In this document: positions 56,986 to 64,000 of the stretch, piece after piece
Layout of the letters: every line of letters starts with the position of its first letter
Position numbering within the stretch: the stretch's first letter is position 1
Source of the DNA: Owenia fusiformis
Taxonomy: Eukaryota; Annelida; Polychaeta; Sabellida; Oweniidae
DNA: 64,000 nucleotides
Direction of reading: 5' to 3'
Assembly: GCA_903813345.2 (NCBI GenBank)
Contig: CAIIXF020000004.1
Coordinates: 11,554,196 to 11,618,195, forward strand
Translations under genes and position numbers: made by a program
The notes under the pieces: generated by a model
Database searches by the model: none
Seen by the model: the letters and a program-made list of their open reading frames with translations, nothing else
What the model was told of the DNA's origin: nothing

Positions 56986-58423
56986 GTGATATAATCCGTA
57001 TTCATCCAAAATGTGAAATGATATATCGGGTTGGCATAATAATGGACTATACTTCAATGTTACATTGCTCCATTATATACCTTTCATTTGAGATTACAAG
57101 CAATTTAGACAGATGGTCGCGTCCATGGCAAACGAAAACGATACATGACTTAATCAGTTCGTTCACTTTCAAATGTCCGAAACATGCGTATTTGATTCAC
57201 GTTTTTGATTTCGGTCCCATGGACAGAAATCTAAAGGATGCCATGGGAATTTTGTTTGTGTATATTCACACTACCCTACCACGTGACCACGTTTAAAAGG
57301 GAAACAGGGTACAGCTTAGTTGCAAATGGAGGACGTGGGTTTAATTCCATATTTCTGAACGTAAAATACATTTTACATTTATTTCTAGTGTTCTACCAGA
57401 CATAGAATTGATTCATCGAGGAGTGTGTAGAATATTGTTGGCAAAAAACCACTATAGGCAAAGATAGATAATAGTGGGCGCAGTGAAGCAAAACCAAATG
57501 CAATACACGATACATTTCAGTAAATCTATCAACGTACAGGGAGCATGTAAGTTTCCCTTCGAAAATGTTACATTGATATGTAACAAAAAACCCAGTTAAC
57601 TGTTATTTAAACTGCGTGTCATCGTGTTATAGGTGGATACGTTTTCTAGTATGTTAGTCAACTGTATTTTTGTGAATTTGAACAAAACATTTTGAATGGT
57701 CGGGTTTTTAGGACGGTAGTGAATTAGACCATTCAAGGGGTTATATAGAAAGATTCTTCATATGTAGTTCAGGCAATTTTGATTATTCTGAGTAGCAAAT
57801 AGTCATTAATACTGATAGCGGATAGTCATTTATCATTAACGTGTTGATATTTAATTTCGTTATTTTATTTCAATTTGATACCCCAGTAACACGTATAATC
57901 TAGCGTTCTTGTTAATTTAATGACTAAAATGCATACGACTTGAAAGCCCGTGTCTAAATCTACAAAATAATGTTTACTTTATTTGGATTAAATAACAATT
58001 GATGACACCTCAAAGCATCAACGGGCGGCCTTTTTAGCATTACTTTCACTGTTTGCAACGTAAATGTACATGAGGTCGGGACAAAGTATGTCTGTATAAT
58101 CAGCTTACTTTCTCGCTCCCTGTACTATTGAACAATTTACATTCCTTGTACCCTGTATTGATCAACTTTTGCAGCTGTGTACCGTGTACTATGACGTATC
58201 AAATATTTTAAAATTTAAAACGATATTAATTACATTATTTCTTCAACTATCATATAACTTGGAACATGGACTTCACTATTGCACCACTGAAGTGTAGCGA
58301 ATAGCAATATTGACTCACTCCGAGCACCAAACGTAATAACCTTTTGACTAAGCAGTCGATATACTCAAAAGCGACATGTTTGAAAGCCAAAAGATTCGCG
58401 CATGCGCGATCGAGGTAGGGTAG
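56986..58423. other. No gene recognised
   Basis: AT-rich. TCACACTACCCTACC at 57270 and GGTAGGGTAGTGTG at 58416 are inverted relatives, hinting that one repeat family recurs here. Confidence 0.35.
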
Positions 58424-58554
58424 TGTGTATTAAGGACTTTTGAATGTGTACAAGCACGACCCTAATATATCGAATATACATAAAAGGTCGTGCTTTTACA
58501 CTAGATATGTCCGCTTCTAAAATTGTACGCACTCAAAAGTCCTTAATATACACA
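58424..58554. repeat. Hairpin, ATTAAGGACTTTTGA arms
   Basis: TGTGTATTAAGGACTTTTGA at the left pairs with TCAAAAGTCCTTAATATACA at the right, with a second nested pair (AAGCACGACC / GGTCGTGCTT). A related single arm lies at 10480-10545 near nucleotidyltransferase copy 1. Confidence 0.8.
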
Positions 58555-60248
58555 GACCAAAGAACAGGTCCATTTAACAGACTATTGGTCAACTTAGACT
58601 TTTTCCAAAACACTCATTTTTCCATTTACTTTCAAAACCGATTGCAGGTTGTAGATAAGCCTTTTTTCTTGAGGTGTGCAATTTCAAAAATTGGCATTAG
58701 TTTTCAGTTTCTTTGAAAAATTGGCAGTAAGAACCCCTATCACAAGACTGTCTGAATATGGGTACACACCATGTTTACCATCAAATTAATATCAAAACTT
58801 ATCATTACATTGAATTTATTATATGGAACATATGGCATACGAGCATTCGGAGTACAACATTAAACAAATCAAGCTATGTATTAAGTTTACCAATGCAAAT
58901 CTGGAAAACATTGTCATTTTTTGTTCACTTTGTTATCAAGTTAAAGCATGATGCTCATTTCATTTCGTTGAAAATTTAACCATCGGCCCATTCTCCCCAA
59001 AAAGATATTGAAACTGTATAATGCAGAGACTGTACAGTAGCTTTTCTGGAAATATCATTGTTGTGGGAGTTTGGGCTCACCACTAAAACTCAACTTTTGT
59101 GATGAAAATTAGGCTGACTGGTTTATGTTTTCAATATGGCTGCTAACCTGGGCATACATGTGCACTACATAACTGCAGATTAGGCCATTCAAAATTAATC
59201 ATATGTTGGCATTCTGATGAAGGGCCTTATATTAAAAACTACAAAACCTTTATTTATTTAAAGGGTTTTATAAATTATTTAATAGTGAAAATGCAATAAC
59301 ACATAGTGGAAAAGCAAGTAACACCTCTCGATTCAGATGACCTTGTTAATGAAGACAATACTAAAGCTTATATACATGTTTTTAATAATAGTTTTTAATC
59401 AATCTTGGAACTCATTTCGATACAATATAATTCATGATCACAATTCCCTCTGTCATTTATATGCATTACAAGTACAGAGTACATGGGGACATTTTGTTTT
59501 TTTCTGAAAATATAGAATTTAGTGACATTAATTATAAATTTTTTTGAATGGCCTAAGTGTTTTTCTAAACAGGGAATAAGTAGACATTATTTTAGGCAAT
59601 CTTTTGAGTGTCATGCCATTTATACATGATGCTGCCTTATATTTTATGATAGATATTGAAATTCAAATATGGGAACTGTAAATAGGCAAATAACTTTAAA
59701 ACTAAGTCTCCATACAGACATTTAATTTCAGATGCCAATGGGCATCTACATTGGAAATGCCCATGTCATGGACATTTAAAATAATAATGACATCCCAACT
59801 CTTAAAACATGCTTATATTAGGATACTGTTAGAGTCTCAAAAGGCAACAAGAACATTACTTTTTGAAACAGGAAAATGTTGTCCCCCCCAGAAATGCCCA
59901 TATGGGGATCTATTCTCAAGATTTTCATGTAATTGCCCGTGAGAATTGATCAAAAATATTTTTATTTCCATTCACATGTCTTGTTATCAGTCAAAATCAA
60001 AATTAAGCCAATTGCTTTCATTTCTTGTATTAGAAAACGGCAAAATTTTGACAAAAATAGCATCTTTCGAAGTTGACCTTTAAACCACCCTTATGTCCAG
60101 GTCAAATGTCTAAGTTCTCAGAAATCGCATTTTAAGTAATAAGTCATACTTCCTCTTCAATTCCATGTCAATATATACTTGTTTTGTAGGGGGGCTAAAA
60201 GAGGGGTTTACCGTCACCTGTCCTTTCCATGGCATCCTTTAATATACC
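58555..60248. other. No gene recognised
   Basis: AT-rich. At 59715-59765 ATGCCAATGGGCATC is a small palindrome. No exon. Confidence 0.35.
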
Positions 60249-60517
60249 GGTGAATAACAAAGGGGAACATTTCTGAACCTCATTCAAAAATCTCCAAAAA
60301 AATCCGTATTCTTGGATCAGCTTGTGAATTAATTATCCCACCCTGAAAGCGATAGTAGCTGGTCGAAAATCAAAATTATTATTTATAGAAATATGAATTT
60401 CAAAAGTCCATCCTCTGAGGAGGAAGCACAATTTCGAAATACCATCCCCCACACAATTCTGCGAGTACAAAGTTTAAAGTTCTTAAGGCTTTACATTTTA
60501 GCATCTAGTGTAATTAT
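60249..60517. other. 3' flank shared with copy 1
   Basis: Colinear with 10561-10817 (GGTGAATAACAAA, GAATTTCAAAAGTCC, AATACCATCCCCCA, GCATCTAGTGTAATTAT / GTATCTAGTGTAATTAT). Part of the duplicated block. Whether it is intron or 3' UTR is unresolved. Confidence 0.75.
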
Positions 60518-61154
60518 CACTGGTCGGTATCAAGCGCTGGTAACGGCCGTAACTTTCGCACCCAAGATTGCGGACGCTAATTTTCGATTTCGACATTTTT
60601 AGTTTTCATCGAATTAAACTACTTAATAGTTGACGTTTTGCTTTTATATTTGAACCAAAATAGGCTTAAATGGCATGGGAACTCCGAAGTATGAAGATTT
60701 GTTCATATACTGTGCTCGGGTGCCACAGTTCAACGATATCTTCCACTGCTTAGGGGAAGGTAACTGGAATTGTTCGGTGCGGTAACGGTCATGATAGTTT
60801 TCAATAAACAATAACTGGACATCTGAGCTCTCCATTATAAACTCTCATAACGTTACCGGATCACCGCATATCAGTTATCTCATCATCTGTAAAACCAAAA
60901 TCCCAGTTACCTTCCTTTAAGCGGTGGAAGATATCCTTCAACTGTGGTGCCCACGCATGGCATATGAACAAATGATCATACTCCAGAGTTTCGATGTCAT
61001 ATACGCCTGATATATTTCAAATATCAACGCATTACGTCAACTATAAAGTAGTTTTATTCGATAAAAACTAAAAAAATATCGAAATCAACACTTACTGTCG
61101 GCCATCTTAGGTGCGAAGGTTACGACCGTTACCTTCGCTTGATACTGACCAGTG
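60518..61154. mobile_element. 637-bp foldback MITE beside copy 2
   Basis: Left end CACTGGTCGGTATCAAGCG, right end reversed CACTGGTCAGTATCAAGCG. Most of the element is one long inverted repeat (GGTAACGG, CGTAAC, TCGCACC, TATAGTTGACG-type matches). Flanked by ATTAT at 60513-60517 and 61155-61159. The other gene copy has the uninterrupted site GTAATTATGGCATTG at 10812. Confidence 0.9.
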
Positions 61155-61171
61155 ATTATGATGGCATTGTT

Positions 61172-64000
61172 TTAACTCACTTCTCTTAGTTGTAGTTCCG
61201 GTTTTTCAGTAAGAATCTTCTGTAGTTCTTCACCCTTACCATTTTTAACTAGAGCTGTTGTCAGCAGCTTGTAACACTCGTCAGTTCCATATTTGTTTGC
61301 ACACTCTTTCAATACTTTCTCTGCTTCATTTGGTTCACCACGCTGTATTAATGCATTTCCCAGAGTGTTGACTACATCACTGTTACTTGTATCAATGACA
61401 CGTGGACCGAGGTGGTTCAAGAATTCTTTGCTTTTCTTCGCATCCTTGATGTACATGTTTAAGAGAATCTGTAGAATTAGCTTGTTGTGATCCACGGGAT
61501 TATTTCGCTTGAGATATTCCGTATTGGCTTGACCGAGGTACTCTTTTGCCTTCTTTTGTTTTCTAATCAGTAGATATGCCATTGCGTGGTTAAGAAGCGA
61601 TGCATCATACAAGGGCTGTGTTCCTACTGCTTTGAGCAATGCCTCTCCTTTCTGCTCTTCAGTAACGCCCGTTTCCGCTCGTATGTGACTATGTTGCTCG
61701 ATACTGGAAACTAAGGGAATAGCTGTCATGTAGTAGCGCAATACCAAATCCTCGATGAACTGTTCCGATTTCCCTTTTTCGCTCAAGAATACATCAGGAA
61801 ACAACTGTCCTTTGACCTCGTCCACTTGGCCATTATTCTCTGCGTAACACCTGAGTCTGAACTCGGTAGCTAACGTAAGGATCATTGTAAGGTTGTGTAG
61901 GTTATCATCGCTCAGGCCTTTCACTCCTTTTACATCCCATATACAGGTTGTCTTGCTTCCCAGTAGATGAAGCAGGTTGTTGATAACCACACTAGGGAGA
62001 CGGTACAGCTCCTTCTTGACACTTAGTTCTTTATCTGATAGCAGGTGTTCCTCAAACTTAGCGTCATATATCTTCTTTGTACAGGAGTATTTCTTCAAGT
62101 CATTTTTGAACTCTTTCCTTATTGCAGAAATGATTTCCTTCCGTCTCGCACCATTCCTTTTGAAGATATTCTTCATCTCATTTGCGACAGAATCGTCACC
62201 GTATAAAGTCTCGAAATCGCCTTTGTACAGGAACAACTTTGAGTCTAAATCATGGTTGCTGTGGAAGAAATTTACAAATGCTTTTTTGGTGTCAGTTAGA
62301 GAGAAGTCGACCGTTTCATCTGTAAAGTAAGGTGTCTTGTTTGCTCTCGACATCAATCCATCAAATGACATGCCTTGTTTTGTAGAAACATGTTGCCGGT
62401 CATCATAATACCATCCTTCGAGTGATCCAATGTCCATTGCAGGGAGAACTGTTTCTCCGAGCGTCAATAGTTTGATGTGTACAAGCATGGCTAGATTAAG
62501 TGCATTCTTCTTTTCTTCTGTACTTATATTTGGATCATTTGAATCTTGAACGATAGCAAATTCAACATCGGAAAATGGTGTTGTCTCCTTCCTCGAAAAT
62601 GATCCAAATGCTATAAAGGCAAAGCTTTTGTCATCGATTCCAAGAAAACGTGCGCAATGGGTGACTAAATGTGATATGAATGTCTTAATTTCACCGTGAA
62701 TCCATTTAAACAGTGTAGCGATTTCCTCAATTCGTTTCTTTTCCTGGTCCCTGCTTGAATTAACAAAACACGACCCCTCATATTTAGTGTCCAATGTTCT
62801 CAGTTTAGCTTTCAGTTCGTTCCTTATTTTAGTCAATGTAACCTTGATTCCATTGTCAAATCGTCCATACTCTTTCATCTCTTGTTTTGATGTCTCCCGA
62901 TGTGTACAACTAGAGATAAAAACCTCGAGCACATCGTTTCTCTGACGTTTGCTAAGTTCGTATTGGTCTTCGATATCATCTTCATGACATTCTTCACAAT
63001 GCACCATGGCGCATTCATAGATGGCAATAGACTTGACGTACTCCATTTTCTCATTGGTTATATCTCCAATCTCTTTATAGATATGGCCAAGTTCCTTTAG
63101 CAACTTTACGTGTTCTTTAGATAACTTTTCCCTTTCCCTTTTCTCTTCCTCTGAAACCTTCATTCTTTTCTCTATAGATTTATCTAGAATTTGATGTTGA
63201 TGTTGAAGTCGTTTCAATTCTTTAGCTACTTTCATTTCTTCATTTCTAAGGTCCTCTAGTAGCTTAATCTTTTGTAAATCCGTGGTGGTTTCTTCATTCT
63301 TTGCTACTAGTATAACTTCCGTATTTGTCGATTTATGATCCATTTTAGTTAGAGCTTCTGTGTCTGTTGATGTATGAGCTTTCTGTGGTAGAACAGGCGT
63401 GTTTGTTGATGTTTCTTTTCTATCGAATAGAGCGTCTGTGTCTGTTGATGTATGGACTTTCTGTGGTAGTACAGGCGTGTTTGTTGATGTTTCTTTTCTT
63501 TCGAATAGAGCTTTTGTGTCTGTTGATGTATGAGCTTTCTTTGGTAGAACAGGGGTGTTTGTTGATGTTTCTTTTCTTTCAAATAGAGCTTCTGTGTCTG
63601 TTGATGTATGGACTTTCTGTGGTAGAACTGGGGTGTTTGTTGATGTTTCTTTTCTTTCGAATAGAGCTTTTGTGTCTGTTGATGTATGAGCTTTCTTTGG
63701 TAGAACAGGGGTGTTTGTTGATGTTTCTTTTCTATCGAATAGAGCTTTTGTGTCTGTTGATGTATGAGCTTTCTTTGGTAGAACAGGGGTGTTTGTTGAT
63801 GTTTCTTTTCTTTCAAATAGAGCTTCTGTGTCTGTTGATGTATGGACTTTCTGTGGTAGTACAGGCGTGTTTGTTGATGTTTCTTTTCTATCGAATAGAG
63901 CTTTTGTGTCTGTTGATGCATGAGCTTTCTTTGGTAGAACAGGGGTGTTTGTTGATGTTTCTTTTCTTTCGAATAGAGCGTCTGTGTCTGTTGATGTATG
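61172..64000 (-). CDS. Nucleotidyltransferase-fold protein with ST[DN]T repeats, copy 2 (5' end off-window)
   Basis: The frame is open from the window edge to the TAA at 61172; the Met at 63343 is internal, since the frame continues through the repeats above it without a stop. Architecture equals copy 1: 78-bp-coded repeats, a Glu/Lys coiled coil (about 63270-63100), TPR-like helices (LGHIYKEIGDITNEKMEYVK), the GSFSRKETTPFSDVE active-site signature (about 62605-62560) and a TPR-like C-terminus. The C-terminal third is almost identical to copy 1, while the coiled coil and NTase flanks are clearly diverged. It ends with REVS-stop, and GTGAGT overlaps the stop as a possible splice donor. The true start and any acylation signal lie to the right of the window. 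Function unknown. Confidence 0.8.
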   Translation of the reverse strand, partial: HTSTDTDALFERKETSTNTPVLPKKAHASTDTKALFDRKETSTNTPVLPQKVHTSTDTEALFERKETSTNTPVLPKKAHTSTDTKALFDRKETSTNTPVLPKKAHTSTDTKALFERKETSTNTPVLPQKVHTSTDTEALFERKETSTNTPVLPKKAHTSTDTKALFERKETSTNTPVLPQKVHTSTDTDALFDRKETSTNTPVLPQKAHTSTDTEALTKMDHKSTNTEVILVAKNEETTTDLQKIKLLEDLRNEEMKVAKELKRLQHQHQILDKSIEKRMKVSEEEKREREKLSKEHVKLLKELGHIYKEIGDITNEKMEYVKSIAIYECAMVHCEECHEDDIEDQYELSKRQRNDVLEVFISSCTHRETSKQEMKEYGRFDNGIKVTLTKIRNELKAKLRTLDTKYEGSCFVNSSRDQEKKRIEEIATLFKWIHGEIKTFISHLVTHCARFLGIDDKSFAFIAFGSFSRKETTPFSDVEFAIVQDSNDPNISTEEKKNALNLAMLVHIKLLTLGETVLPAMDIGSLEGWYYDDRQHVSTKQGMSFDGLMSRANKTPYFTDETVDFSLTDTKKAFVNFFHSNHDLDSKLFLYKGDFETLYGDDSVANEMKNIFKRNGARRKEIISAIRKEFKNDLKKYSCTKKIYDAKFEEHLLSDKELSVKKELYRLPSVVINNLLHLLGSKTTCIWDVKGVKGLSDDNLHNLTMILTLATEFRLRCYAENNGQVDEVKGQLFPDVFLSEKGKSEQFIEDLVLRYYMTAIPLVSSIEQHSHIRAETGVTEEQKGEALLKAVGTQPLYDASLLNHAMAYLLIRKQKKAKEYLGQANTEYLKRNNPVDHNKLILQILLNMYIKDAKKSKEFLNHLGPRVIDTSNSDVVNTLGNALIQRGEPNEAEKVLKECANKYGTDECYKLLTTALVKNGKGEELQKILTEKPELQLREVS
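63356..64000 (-). repeat. 78-bp coding minisatellite in copy 2
   Basis: More than eight 78-bp units to the window edge, against about four and a half in copy 1. Units encode STDT(E/K/D)ALF(E/D)RKE and TSTNTPVLP(Q/K)K(V/A)H. Variants alternate in blocks (TATGAGC/TTTCTTTGG versus TATGGAC/TTTCTGTGG), suggesting higher-order duplication of pairs of units. Other frames are also open and should be ignored. Confidence 0.9.

Noticed and set aside
63349-63921. Long minus-strand frame rich in KKHQQTPLFYHRK repeats (also at 13072-13470, and plus-strand frames at 13005-13496)
   Set aside because: These are other-frame readings of the 78-bp coding minisatellite; the frame continuous with the NTase domain is the STDT/STNT one.

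Overview
The window is AT-rich, intron-bearing metazoan DNA, most likely from a marine invertebrate. Few exons lie in a sea of transposons. A Gmr1-like LTR element (integrase ahead of reverse transcriptase, an arrangement described mainly from deuterostomes) favours an invertebrate deuterostome such as a hemichordate or lancelet. A lophotrochozoan cannot be excluded, and no species can be named from the sequence.

Layout. 1-6524: broken Ty3/gypsy element on the minus strand with both LTRs. 6.5-10.5 kb: a MITE arm, two tRNA-like SINE heads, tandem repeats and a Cys-tailed ORF fragment at 8730-9275. 10829-13696: a large minus-strand exon for a nucleotidyltransferase-fold protein with 13-residue repeats, a coiled coil and TPR-like helices. 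14-28.8 kb: a four-level nest. LINE-C was entered by LINE-A (15-bp target duplication), LINE-A by LINE-B (11-bp duplication), and LINE-B by a whole-looking LTR element (5-bp duplication) and by a foldback MITE. 28.8-50 kb: almost gene-free, holding foldback elements, G/C homopolymer tracts, LINE scraps, a second LINE-C copy that keeps the empty site of LINE-A, and tandem repeats. 50939-51844: last coding exon of an NHL beta-propeller (TRIM-like) protein. 52-60.5 kb: inverted duplicates and hairpins. 61172-64000: a second, 5'-incomplete copy of the nucleotidyltransferase gene running off the right edge.

The most notable host content is the pair of nucleotidyltransferase genes. They share a GS(x)10DxE active-site signature, are nearly identical over the C-terminal third but diverged upstream, and differ in the number of units of a 78-bp coding minisatellite. 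Copy 1 begins with an acylation-type N-terminus (MGNIRSCL). This looks like a locally expanded, fast-changing family, plausibly a nucleotide-signalling or immune effector set. That role is inference. The two copies and the 3' flank they share also provide an empty site that dates a foldback transposon insertion next to copy 2.
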